Assembly (NCBI GenBank): GCA_039028895.1
Contig: JBCCHF010000012.1
Span: 80,398-144,397, forward strand
Reading direction: 5' to 3'
Length of the DNA: 64,000 bases
DNA from: JAHDCJ01 sp039028895
Lineage (GTDB): Bacteria; Bacteroidota; Bacteroidia; Chitinophagales; Saprospiraceae
Position 1 is the stretch's first letter; the number at the start of each line of letters is the position of its first letter. Shown one piece after another: positions 35,019 through 43,012 of the stretch. The notes under the pieces are model-generated. The model was not told the origin of the DNA. It saw nothing but the letters and a program-made list of their open reading frames with translations, and made no database searches. The position numbers and the translations under genes were made by a program.

Positions 35019-36656
35019 ATGAAAATATCCATTGCTCAGCTCAACTATCACATCGGCAACTTTGAAGGCAATCTCAATAAGATGCTGGAAGCAGTCGATC
35101 AAACCAAAGCCGAAGGTTCTGACATCATTGTTTTCGGAGAACTTAGTGTTTGCGGATATCCACCAAGGGATTTCCTCGAATTTGATGATTTCATCGGGCG
35201 GTCTCAAGGTGTAGTCGAGGCATTAACTTCCGCAGCTAACGATATTGCTATAGTCGTAGGTGCCCCTAGTCCCAATCCAGTAATCGAAGGCAAGGATTTG
35301 TTCAACTCCTGCTATTTCCTGGCGGATGGAGAAGTCCTCCATATTGCTCACAAAGCCCTGCTCCCAACGTATGATATCTTTGACGAGTATAGATATTTCG
35401 AGCCGGCCAGTAACTTTAAAGTTGTCGAATACAAAGGCAAACGCATAGCACTGACCATCTGCGAGGACATTTGGAACGTAGGTAACGAAAATCCGTTATA
35501 TACCGTATCTCCACTTGATGAACTAATCGGGCAAGACCCTGATTTTGTGATCAACATTTCAGCTTCACCTTTCAGCTATAGCCAGGCCACATCTCGGATT
35601 CATGTGCTTAAGGCCAATGTTGACCGATATGGACTCCCCATGTTCTACTGCAATCATGTTGGTGCCCAAACGGAGATCATTTTTGACGGTGGGTCATTGG
35701 TTATGTCTCCCAATGGTAAGGTTTATGACGAAATGCCTTACTTCATAGAAGCTATTAAAACCTACGAATTAGATAATGTAGTCTCTGGCACCCAGGAATT
35801 TGAACGACCAAAAGAAAAAATGAGCCTCATCCACGACGCAATTGTATTAGGAGTTAAGGATTACTTTGGCAAACTGGGCTTTAAATCTGCAATCCTAGGT
35901 CTTTCTGGCGGACTTGATTCTGCGCTGACCTGTGCCCTGGCAGTAAGAGCCCTGGGTAAAGAGCATGTAAGAGGGGTTTTAATGCCTTCCAAGTTTTCTT
36001 CAGACCATTCAGTAAACGATGCCAGGCAACTTGCAGAGAACCTCGGCATACAATATGACATCATCTCAATTGAATCTGCTTACGAAGCATTTATCGAAAC
36101 GATGGGACCTTATTTTAAAGGACTTCCCTTTGATGTAACAGAGGAGAATCTCCAGGCTCGGATCCGGGGGAATATTTTGATGGCCATGTCCAATAAGTTT
36201 GGGTATATCCTTTTAAATACGTCTAATAAATCAGAAGCAGCCGTTGGCTATGGGACGCTTTATGGTGATATGGCTGGAGGTTTGTCTGTAATTGGTGATG
36301 TATACAAGACTGAAGCATTTGAACTGGCACGATATGTAAACAAAGACGGGGAGGTCATTCCTGAGAATACAATTACAAAACCGCCATCAGCGGAGCTAAG
36401 ACCAAACCAAAAAGACTCGGACAGCTTACCGCCTTACGAGCAACTTGATGAAGTCTTGTATCATTATATTGAAGAGCGGCTTGGGCCAAATGAGATTATC
36501 GACTTAGGGTTTGATGAAGCACTGGTCAAAAGAACGCTTCGACTTGTTAACATAAACGAGTTCAAACGATACCAGACCGCTCCTATGTTACGAGTTTCTA
36601 CAAAAGCTTTCGGGATGGGAAGACGGATGCCGATTGTTGGGAAATACCTGAGTTAA
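35019..36656 (+). CDS. nadE: Glutamine-dependent NAD+ synthetase
   Basis: Converts nicotinic acid adenine dinucleotide to NAD+ with ATP and glutamine. The 545-residue protein has the two-domain form: an N-terminal nitrilase-like glutaminase (about 1-245, with FGELSVCGYPPRDF for the Glu, a lysine near HKALLPTYD, and catalytic C148 in TICEDIW) and a C-terminal synthetase with the pyrophosphatase loop SGGLDS (296-301). The interdomain ammonia tunnel makes it independent of free ammonia. It closes before a strong bidirectional hairpin. Confidence 0.96.
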   Translation: MKISIAQLNYHIGNFEGNLNKMLEAVDQTKAEGSDIIVFGELSVCGYPPRDFLEFDDFIGRSQGVVEALTSAANDIAIVVGAPSPNPVIEGKDLFNSCYFLADGEVLHIAHKALLPTYDIFDEYRYFEPASNFKVVEYKGKRIALTICEDIWNVGNENPLYTVSPLDELIGQDPDFVINISASPFSYSQATSRIHVLKANVDRYGLPMFYCNHVGAQTEIIFDGGSLVMSPNGKVYDEMPYFIEAIKTYELDNVVSGTQEFERPKEKMSLIHDAIVLGVKDYFGKLGFKSAILGLSGGLDSALTCALAVRALGKEHVRGVLMPSKFSSDHSVNDARQLAENLGIQYDIISIESAYEAFIETMGPYFKGLPFDVTEENLQARIRGNILMAMSNKFGYILLNTSNKSEAAVGYGTLYGDMAGGLSVIGDVYKTEAFELARYVNKDGEVIPENTITKPPSAELRPNQKDSDSLPPYEQLDEVLYHYIEERLGPNEIIDLGFDEALVKRTLRLVNINEFKRYQTAPMLRVSTKAFGMGRRMPIVGKYLS

Positions 36657-36678
36657 AAATTAACGGCCTCTAAAAAGA

Positions 36679-36714
36679 AAAAGCCTGTTCTGAAATCAGA
36701 ACAGGCTTTTATAT
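36679..36714. terminator. Bidirectional terminator between nadE and the small exported protein gene
   Basis: Perfect 14-bp stem AAAAGCCTGTTCTG / CAGAACAGGCTTTT (36679-36692, 36697-36710) with a 4-nt loop. A-tract before and T-tract after make it work on both strands for the convergent pair. Confidence 0.88.
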
Positions 36715-36735
36715 TTCGTTCAATTATAAGCAGCT

Positions 36736-37095
36736 TTAGTTTTTCGCTTTCGGTGTGTTTGCACGATGTTGTTGAGCTTGCTTAGGATTTGCTCTGTAAG
36801 CTTCAAGTTTTGAACCTACAGCAGCTTTAAAAGCCTGATTAGTTGACTTTTCTAATGCCGCAGTCTCTTTAACAAAAAGATCTGGATTTGTTGTTTTCAA
36901 ATCAGCCAATTCAGCCATTTGCTGATGGTGATTGAGATAGATATCATAAACTTTTTGCTTTTCAGTATCATTCAACAAAAGTTTTTCAGCAACTACATCA
37001 CTGGTTTGACGAGCTTGTTCTTCAGGAGTATTACCATTTGCAAAGATGCCACCAACAAAAAGCATCAATAAAGCTGAGAATAATAATTTTTTCAT
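36736..37095 (-). CDS. Small exported helical protein, paralogue 1 of 3
   Basis: A 119-residue protein with a signal peptide (1-19) and a helical mature part. It has the pattern EEQARQTSDVVAEKLLLNDTEK-like entry, a LADLKTTNPDLF segment and a basic tail. The same layout (Asn/Asp-terminated helix, then A-DLK-TNP-F) occurs in the next gene. This resembles short Spy/CpxP-like or DUF4890-like periplasmic proteins, which damp folding stress, but the family assignment is uncertain. Its own -7 box lies 29 bp upstream. Confidence 0.72.
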   Translation of the reverse strand: MKKLLFSALLMLFVGGIFANGNTPEEQARQTSDVVAEKLLLNDTEKQKVYDIYLNHHQQMAELADLKTTNPDLFVKETAALEKSTNQAFKAAVGSKLEAYRANPKQAQQHRANTPKAKN

Positions 37096-37123
37096 TGTGT
37101 TAAATTTTGGTTTTTCTTAATAT

Positions 37124-37131
37124 CAAAATTA
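37124..37131 (-). promoter_or_regulatory. -7 box of paralogue 1
   Basis: On the minus strand TAATTTTG matches TAnnTTTG, 28 bp before the ATG at 37095. The leader between contains AGAAAAACCAAAA, also found before paralogue 2. Confidence 0.5.
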
Positions 37132-37153
37132 GCATATAGGATTTAAAATCTAA

Positions 37154-37525
37154 TTACTTGCCTGCTTGAGTATTGATTGGCCTTGCAATCAATTCTTTGA
37201 AAGTAACTCTTTGTCTTTCTTCAAGAATGTTATAGATTTTTAAATCAACCTCCTCAACAATACTCTCTAGTTTAGCTTTAAACTGAGTTGGGTTGGTTGA
37301 CTTTAAGTCTGCAATTCTTTGAATGTAAGAAGTAGCATCCATAGTAATACTCTTAATATTTGCCGCTTGAGAGTTATCAAGATTTAGTTCAGCTTGAATT
37401 TCCTTTACTACTTTGTCTGCATGAGTCTGTGGTGATACATTATCAGTGCTCACGAAATTAACTTGAGCAAAAAGGCCACCGGTAAAAAGCATAATAAATG
37501 CAGAGAATAACAATCTTTTCATCAT
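37154..37525 (-). CDS. Small exported helical protein, paralogue 2 of 3
   Basis: A 123-residue protein with a signal peptide (1-20, ending LFAQ). The mature helical part is like that of paralogue 1: HADKVVKEIQAELNLD, then IADLKSTNPTQFKAKL. The leader AGAAAAACCAAAA is shared with paralogue 1 just before the start codon, pointing to duplication of gene plus leader. There are two in-frame ATGs (37525 and 37522). Function unknown; a periplasmic chaperone-like role is a guess from size and helix content. Confidence 0.72.
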   Translation of the reverse strand: MMKRLLFSAFIMLFTGGLFAQVNFVSTDNVSPQTHADKVVKEIQAELNLDNSQAANIKSITMDATSYIQRIADLKSTNPTQFKAKLESIVEEVDLKIYNILEERQRVTFKELIARPINTQAGK

Positions 37526-37689
37526 AAAAAGGTTTTGGTTTTTCTAAAAAATTAGGGAAAAGAGAGACTAAATGTCAATCTAAAATGTTGAATGGTCAGG
37601 TTGGTAAGTAATTGAAGCGTCAAAATAGGCATAAATTTTTATTATGCCATCATTTTTCTACGCTTTTTTTGGTCTAAAAACCAATCAAA

Positions 37690-38094
37690 TTAGTTCCCAT
37701 TAGACTGCAACCTCTGCTGAACGGCTTCTTCATGAGCTGCATCTGCCTCCCTCTGACGGACTAACTCTCTGTAAAGCACAGCCCTGTCAGGGTCTAACAC
37801 TTGCAGGATTCTGGCGTCAGTATCTTTTACAAGATTAGCCATTTTCGACTTATAAGTCGCTGCATGTGAGACCTTTATGCTTTCAAGCTCCTGAAGGTTC
37901 CTGGCGGAACTTAACGCCACCTGGTACACTTTGCTTTTCATGTTATCATCAAGCTCAAGGGACTGAGACAATTGATTTGTCATTTTTTCAGCCTGTTGTT
38001 CAGGCGTTAAACTTTCAGCGGATGCCAGGCTGGATTGAGCAATTGCACCCAAGGCAAAAAAGAAGATTAAGGATAAGGATAAAATAGTTTTCAT
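37690..38094 (-). CDS. Small exported helical protein, paralogue 3 of 3
   Basis: A 134-residue protein with a signal peptide (1-19, ending AIAQ) and a mature part opening LTPEQQAEKMTNQLSQSLELDD, followed by ELESIKVSHAATYKSKM and an Arg/Glu/Gln-rich tail. The order of motifs is the same as in paralogues 1 and 2 though sequence identity is lower, and its leader lacks the shared AGAAAAACC motif. The family resembles Spy/LTXXQ-type periplasmic proteins (LTPEQQAE), but a profile search would be needed to settle it. Confidence 0.72.
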   Translation of the reverse strand: MKTILSLSLIFFFALGAIAQSSLASAESLTPEQQAEKMTNQLSQSLELDDNMKSKVYQVALSSARNLQELESIKVSHAATYKSKMANLVKDTDARILQVLDPDRAVLYRELVRQREADAAHEEAVQQRLQSNGN

Positions 38095-38258
38095 GGTACT
38101 AAGTTTTTATTTTGCAAAAACTTTTAAGGATTGACAAAAATAATCAATCCTGTTGGATTTAAGCGGTTGATCAAATTATAAAGATTTTCACCGCCGTTCA
38201 AACTTTTGCGTTAGTTTGTTGTCATTTTCCGGTAAGGTAATTAAATACTGTATTCAAA

Positions 38259-38837
38259 ATGTTGGTGATCGGAGATAAAATAATCAGTGACGAGGTAATT
38301 GAGAATCAATTTGTATGCCAGCTTGATGCGTGCAAAGGAGCTTGCTGTTGGGAAGGTGATTACGGCGCTCCACTTGAAAAAGAAGAACTCGAAGTACTGG
38401 AAGCCATTTTCGACAAAATCAAACCTTTCCTGACCAGAGAAGGCATTGCAACAATTGAGGAAAAAGGCGTTTATTCTTATTTTAAAAAAGAAAAAGAATT
38501 TGGCACCACCCTCCTCGACAATGGCGCTTGTGCTTACATGACACTGGACGAAAGCGGGGTAGCGAAATGCGGTATCGAGCAGGCCTACAATGAAGAGGTT
38601 ATTGATTTTAAAAAACCCATTTCCTGCCATCTTTATCCTGTCCGAACAAAAAAGTATAAATCTTTTGAAGCCTTAAATTACGACCACTGGGAAATCTGTT
38701 CAGCCGCTTGCTCCGCAGGAAAGGCACAGCAGGTTCCGGTATATCGTTTTGTTAAAGATGCCCTTGTCAGGAAGTATGGGGAAGAATTTTATGAAGCCCT
38801 TGAAGATGCAGCAGCTTACCACCAAAAGCGACGTTGA
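38259..38837 (+). CDS. DUF3109 family protein with cysteine cluster
   Basis: A 192-residue cytosolic protein, related to YkgJ-type cysteine-cluster proteins. Conserved cysteines occur in FVCQLDACKGACCWEGD (near 19-33), NGACAYM (near 88-92), KCGIEQAY, SCHLYPVR and the EICSAAC segment. The spacing suggests metal or Fe-S binding. Found widely in Bacteroidota; the function is not known. It is convergent with the SUKH/pentapeptide gene, stops 9 bp apart. Confidence 0.85.
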   Translation: MLVIGDKIISDEVIENQFVCQLDACKGACCWEGDYGAPLEKEELEVLEAIFDKIKPFLTREGIATIEEKGVYSYFKKEKEFGTTLLDNGACAYMTLDESGVAKCGIEQAYNEEVIDFKKPISCHLYPVRTKKYKSFEALNYDHWEICSAACSAGKAQQVPVYRFVKDALVRKYGEEFYEALEDAAAYHQKRR

Positions 38838-38846
38838 TATCCGTGC

Positions 38847-40148
38847 CTAGTATTTGACATCTTCTAGCAAGGCTCCGGGAAACCTTGAGCCTTCCAGCAT
38901 GGCTCCACGAAAGTCTGCACCACGCAAGTCGCAATTTTCAAAATCACACGACCTCAGATCAGCTTCTCTAAAATCTGCCTGCCTCAAAATAGCTCTTGAA
39001 AAATCACTACCCCTCAATTTCGCAGCAGTAAATAAAGCATTCTCCAAAACAGCATCCGTAAAAAGGCAATTAGAAAGATTGGCTCCTGCAAAACTGACAC
39101 CCGGGCTATAACAGCCACAAAAACTGGCGTATGGCATTATCGCATCTTCAAAGCTAAGGGCTTTGGCCAAATGCTTTCTTTCAAAACTGGCTTGTTCGCC
39201 TGCTGTGGCTTTTGGACCTCTGTAAAACCCCATCACCAAATTGGCTACTGAGAGGGTCTCCCAATGACCACCACCTCCACCACTTTCGAGAAAAACATGA
39301 TGCTGCCTTAAAATAGTTTTTATTTCATCTGCAGTAAGCGGTGACGACGATGCCGCAAGTTGATGCATTAACGAAGGATTAAGCTTTGACGTGTCTGCGC
39401 CCTGTTGGCCGGCTTGCGGGAAAATCTTTTTTAGCAAATAACCAAACAGATCAAAACTGTTTTCTTTTGACCAAAAATGACTCGGTGTTTCCAACATCTT
39501 TATGGGTTGGCCCTCTTCTGTCGAGTAAAATGCTTTCCTGGAAGAAACCAATCCTTTATTGGCCAGAAGAAATTCGAGGTAGTCAGCAAAAGTAGTTCCC
39601 CTAGACCTTGAATAACTCCCGAAATTATCCTCTCCATGCAATACCCGCAGGTACCCATTTCCAGAGGTAAAGAATGCCATATCATCTTCATAACCATAGA
39701 GGTCAAAAGGTTTTATATTTTTGAAAAACCCGAGCATATTCAACGAATTACCGTCATGCAAAACCGATTTATCCTGCATCCAGTCAAAGTAGACGACATC
39801 TCTCAGATTTCTCAAAAAAACCATTTCTAATGGTAAAATCATGACCACACCATCCTCTGGCCTGAAGTTTTCATTGGCATAATCCCAATCAAGAATTGCC
39901 GTTGTGGGGGTATGTAGCTCAGGGTCGAAGTCTTCATTTTCAGTGGTAATCCATCTTATTTGAAGCCCATTTGTTTCTTTGTAAAATTGCTTAATTGCCG
40001 ATTCGATGGGTTGACCAAGACTTGCCTCAACTTTGGCTATTATTTGGTCTGACACGCCCTTGAATGTGACAAATGAGAGTATTTTCACTTTTGGGTGACT
40101 ATCAAGTTGCTGGACCATTTCTGTAAACCGTTGACGGTAGGTATTCAT
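38847..40148 (-). CDS. SUKH (SMI1/KNR4)-like domain fused to pentapeptide repeats
   Basis: A 433-residue protein with no signal peptide. The N-terminal part (about 20-215) is SMI1/KNR4-like: helix around FKGVSDQIIAKVEASLGQPI, then FYKETNGLQIRW, and a YLEFLLANKG end. A middle region (about 215-330) has a Gly run. From about 345 to 425 it has pentapeptide repeats of A(D/N)Lxx type (ANLSNCLF, ADFREADLRSCDF, ADFRGAML) forming a right-handed beta helix. SUKH proteins are often immunity proteins against toxins; no toxin gene is adjacent, so an immunity role is only a suggestion. Confidence 0.78.
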   Translation of the reverse strand: MNTYRQRFTEMVQQLDSHPKVKILSFVTFKGVSDQIIAKVEASLGQPIESAIKQFYKETNGLQIRWITTENEDFDPELHTPTTAILDWDYANENFRPEDGVVMILPLEMVFLRNLRDVVYFDWMQDKSVLHDGNSLNMLGFFKNIKPFDLYGYEDDMAFFTSGNGYLRVLHGEDNFGSYSRSRGTTFADYLEFLLANKGLVSSRKAFYSTEEGQPIKMLETPSHFWSKENSFDLFGYLLKKIFPQAGQQGADTSKLNPSLMHQLAASSSPLTADEIKTILRQHHVFLESGGGGGHWETLSVANLVMGFYRGPKATAGEQASFERKHLAKALSFEDAIMPYASFCGCYSPGVSFAGANLSNCLFTDAVLENALFTAAKLRGSDFSRAILRQADFREADLRSCDFENCDLRGADFRGAMLEGSRFPGALLEDVKY

Positions 40149-40283
40149 GCGAAGACAGGTCGTTGTTTGGCAGGCACAAAATAAAAAGGTTTAGGCGGAA
40201 AATACATCTTGTTAATTGCTATTCTCAAAATCAATCCAGATACAGTCCAACCTGAAAAGTATTATGGTAATTATATTTACAGG

Positions 40284-41567
40284 ATGAACGTAATGCTCAA
40301 CCGACACAAAGCGTCTATCTTTTTCCTGATGCTCGCTGCCGGACTGGTTTTCTTATCATTTAATTTCAATATCAAAAGACAGCACGCCATTATCCATGCC
40401 GATGCAGAAGGATATTATATGTACTTACCCGCTGTTTTCATCTATAATGGATTTGAAGCCCTTCCAGTCGAAACAACCAGCCAGTTTCCCAGGATGGAAG
40501 ACAGTGGAAAGGTCTTTACCCGATACACCTATGGGGTGGCATTACTTGAATTACCTTTCTTTCTTGGCGCTCATGTTTTGGCTGTTCTTTCCGGAGCAAA
40601 TGCTGATGGGTATGCGCCTATCTATGCATCAGGTATCATGATGAGCGGGGTTTTCTATGCATGGCTTGGCCTACTTTTCCTTTTCAGGGAAATCAAAAGT
40701 CGTTATGATGTATGGACTGGTATTTTCACAGTGGTTTGTTTGCTTTTCGGTACAAACCTTTATTATTATACCATTGGTGCGCCGGGCATGTCTCATGTGT
40801 ATTCTTTCTTTTTATTTGCTATGACACTTTTCCTTACCGGAAAATACTATGTAAAACCGACGGTAAGGTTGGCATTATGCATTGGATTCATTGCTGGGCT
40901 TTCCGTATTGATCCGACCTACTAATATCCTTATTGGGTTGCTTATCCTGGGATATGATGTATACGATGCTGACACGCTTCGCAAAAGGATTCTGCTCCTG
41001 AAAAACAACATCTTCCATATTTTCTTAATGGCGTTATGCGCAGCGGTTCTGTTAATGCCCCAAATGGCCTATTGGCAATATATTGCTGACCAATGGTTTA
41101 TGTACTCATACGGCAATCAGACATTTAGTAACTGGAATCAACCTAAAATTATTGAAGTACTTTTTGATGTCCAAAATGGGTGGCTGGTCTATTCTCCAAT
41201 GGCCTTTATAGCTTTGATCGGATTGGTATTTGCTTCAATGAAAAAAACTATGACTGCTCCGGCCATCTGGCTCATTCTCATCTTGAGTATTTATGCATTC
41301 GCAAGCTGGTGGTCATGGTGCTTCTGCGCCGCCTTCGGGGGAAGATCTTTTGTTGAACTCTATGCATTACTAGCCCTTCCTTTGGCCTTTTTCCTCAACA
41401 AAATCACCTCCTGGAACGCGCTGGTAAAAGCTGGAATCATTTTCTTGTTATGTGTACTCATCTTTTACAACCTAAAACTTTCTTACGCTTATAATGGCTT
41501 ATGGGAAGGCCCCGACTGGACCTGGCAGTCTCTTAAAGCAGTACTCCTTCCTATTTTCGAATTTTGA
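40284..41567 (+). CDS. Polytopic membrane protein, GT-C glycosyltransferase-like
   Basis: A 427-residue protein from the ATG at 40284 (a TTG at 40209 would add 25 non-membrane residues). About ten membrane helices are visible. After the first helix comes HADAEGYYMYLPAVF, an acidic first loop like that of GT-C-fold transferases (GT39/ArnT type), which use polyprenyl-phosphate sugars. Near the end lies a WWSWCFCAAFGGRSFVE segment, similar to a conserved loop in such proteins. The donor and acceptor are unknown. Confidence 0.68.
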   Translation: MNVMLNRHKASIFFLMLAAGLVFLSFNFNIKRQHAIIHADAEGYYMYLPAVFIYNGFEALPVETTSQFPRMEDSGKVFTRYTYGVALLELPFFLGAHVLAVLSGANADGYAPIYASGIMMSGVFYAWLGLLFLFREIKSRYDVWTGIFTVVCLLFGTNLYYYTIGAPGMSHVYSFFLFAMTLFLTGKYYVKPTVRLALCIGFIAGLSVLIRPTNILIGLLILGYDVYDADTLRKRILLLKNNIFHIFLMALCAAVLLMPQMAYWQYIADQWFMYSYGNQTFSNWNQPKIIEVLFDVQNGWLVYSPMAFIALIGLVFASMKKTMTAPAIWLILILSIYAFASWWSWCFCAAFGGRSFVELYALLALPLAFFLNKITSWNALVKAGIIFLLCVLIFYNLKLSYAYNGLWEGPDWTWQSLKAVLLPIFEF

Positions 41568-41596
41568 TTTGAATTTATTTTGCTCAAAATATTCCT

Positions 41597-41604
41597 TAAT
41601 TTTG
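41597..41604 (+). promoter_or_regulatory. -7 box of scpB
   Basis: TAATTTTG matches TAnnTTTG. It lies inside the longest possible scpB frame, so a start site near 41611 supports translation from the TTG at 41634 rather than from 41580. Confidence 0.45.
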
Positions 41605-41633
41605 CCTCGCTGTGGGGAAAAGCATCCAATTAC

Positions 41634-42257
41634 TTGAAATTACTTGACCGACATATTGAAGCCCTGATCTTTGCTGCTGAACAACCAGTGAGCTTTAAGG
41701 AGATTCGAAATTGCCTTGACGAACTTTTCCAGAAAAAGTACAAGAAAAAGGACATCGAAGCCTCGCTGGCAGCCCTGTTCGAAAAATATAAATCTGAGGA
41801 GCACGCTTTCGAGATCAGGGAGATAGCCGAAGGTTATCAGTTTCTTACCAAAGGAGAATATCACGATATTATTGGTATTCAGATAAGACAAAAAACCAAA
41901 AAGCGCCTTACCAGGGCTGCGTTGGAGACCTTGTCAATCATCGCTTACAAACAACCCGTCACCAAAACTGATATCGAGCATATCCGGGGTGTAAACTGTG
42001 ATTATTCCATCAACAAACTCCTTGAGAAAGAATTGATCCATATTGCTGGAAGAAGTGAAAGCCCAGGACGCCCTTTGCTTTACACCACCAGTGCCAAGTT
42101 TATGGACTATTTCGGACTGAGATCAATAAAAGACCTCCCTAAACTAAAAGACCTTTCCTCCGCTGAAAACGAAGTAGGCCAACCAGCGCCCATTGAAGAA
42201 CAAAGCCTGACAGGGCTTGAAGCGTTAGCCGAGGCCGTTGACCAGGAAGAAGAATAA
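41634..42257 (+). CDS. scpB: Segregation and condensation protein B
   Basis: Partner of SMC and ScpA in the condensin-like complex; ScpB dimers bind ScpA and help chromosome organisation. About 207 residues with two winged helices: DRHIEALIFAAEQPVSFKE at the start and the conserved middle TRAALETLSIIAYKQPVTKTDIEHIRGVN, followed by SPGRPLLYTTS. The start is not certain: no ATG precedes the family core. I chose the TTG at 41634 (next residues KLLDRHIEAL) because homologues begin there and a -7 box lies upstream; the TTG at 41580 would add 18 residues. rlu gene follows after one base. Confidence 0.9.
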   Translation: MKLLDRHIEALIFAAEQPVSFKEIRNCLDELFQKKYKKKDIEASLAALFEKYKSEEHAFEIREIAEGYQFLTKGEYHDIIGIQIRQKTKKRLTRAALETLSIIAYKQPVTKTDIEHIRGVNCDYSINKLLEKELIHIAGRSESPGRPLLYTTSAKFMDYFGLRSIKDLPKLKDLSSAENEVGQPAPIEEQSLTGLEALAEAVDQEEE

Positions 42258-42258
42258 T

Positions 42259-42996
42259 ATGAAGACGCCACCTACTCAGGACAATGGCATCCGCCTCAAC
42301 AAGTACGTTGCCAATGCCGGAATTGCAAGCCGTCGTAAGGCTGATGTACTTATCAGCCAGGGGAAGGTAAAAGTCAACGGTACAGTTGTCCTTGAAATGG
42401 GCTACAGGGTTATGCCGGGGGATGAAGTCCGGTTTAACAACAAAGTAATTAAGCCCGTTAAAAACAAGGTTTACTTTCTGCTTAATAAGCCCAAAAATAT
42501 AATTACCACAGTCAAAGATGACAGGGGACGGAGAACAGTAATTGACCTGTTAAGAAGAGCCACCAAAGAAAGAATTTTTCCCGTCGGCCGCCTCGATAGA
42601 GATACAACCGGTCTGCTGATCCTGACCAATGACGGCGACCTCGCTAAAAAGCTGACCCACCCCAGTCACGAAGTCAAAAAAATTTACCACATCAGCCTCG
42701 ACAAAGCTGTTACCGACAACCATATCCAGGAAATTGCAAAAGGCCTTGATTTGGAAGATGGTATTGCACAGGTAGACAAAGTTTCTCACCTTGCCGGAAA
42801 AGAAAAGACAGAAGTTGGCATTGAGTTACACATTGGCCGCAACCGCATTGTCAGAAGGATATTTGAGCACCTTGGTTACCAGGTCAGACGACTTGACAGG
42901 GTATATTTTGGAGGCCTCACCAAAAAGGACCTGCCGCGTGGCAGATGGCGCGCACTCACCGATAAAGAAGTGATCATGCTAAAGCACTTTGTTTAA
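42259..42996 (+). CDS. rRNA pseudouridine synthase (RluB/RsuA family)
   Basis: Converts a uridine in 23S or 16S rRNA to pseudouridine. The protein is 245 residues from the ATG at 42259, which is one base after the scpB stop. An S4 RNA-binding domain (about 12-70, RLNKYVANAGIASRRKAD) is followed by the catalytic domain with GRLDRDTTGLLILTNDG (catalytic Asp in RLD), and by a GRNRIVRRIFEHLGY motif. The scpB-rluB order is common in bacteria. Large-subunit uridine (RluB) is most likely, but RsuA-type cannot be excluded. Confidence 0.93.
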   Translation: MKTPPTQDNGIRLNKYVANAGIASRRKADVLISQGKVKVNGTVVLEMGYRVMPGDEVRFNNKVIKPVKNKVYFLLNKPKNIITTVKDDRGRRTVIDLLRRATKERIFPVGRLDRDTTGLLILTNDGDLAKKLTHPSHEVKKIYHISLDKAVTDNHIQEIAKGLDLEDGIAQVDKVSHLAGKEKTEVGIELHIGRNRIVRRIFEHLGYQVRRLDRVYFGGLTKKDLPRGRWRALTDKEVIMLKHFV

Positions 42997-43012
42997 TTTA
43001 AAATACGCGTTA

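Noticed and set aside
40209..40283. TTG at 40209 as the start of the GT-C-like gene
   Set aside because: The 25 added residues are not hydrophobic or conserved and the ATG at 40284 sits just before the first membrane helix.
41580..41633. TTG at 41580 as the scpB start
   Set aside because: A -7 box lies inside this stretch and homologues begin at the later TTG.
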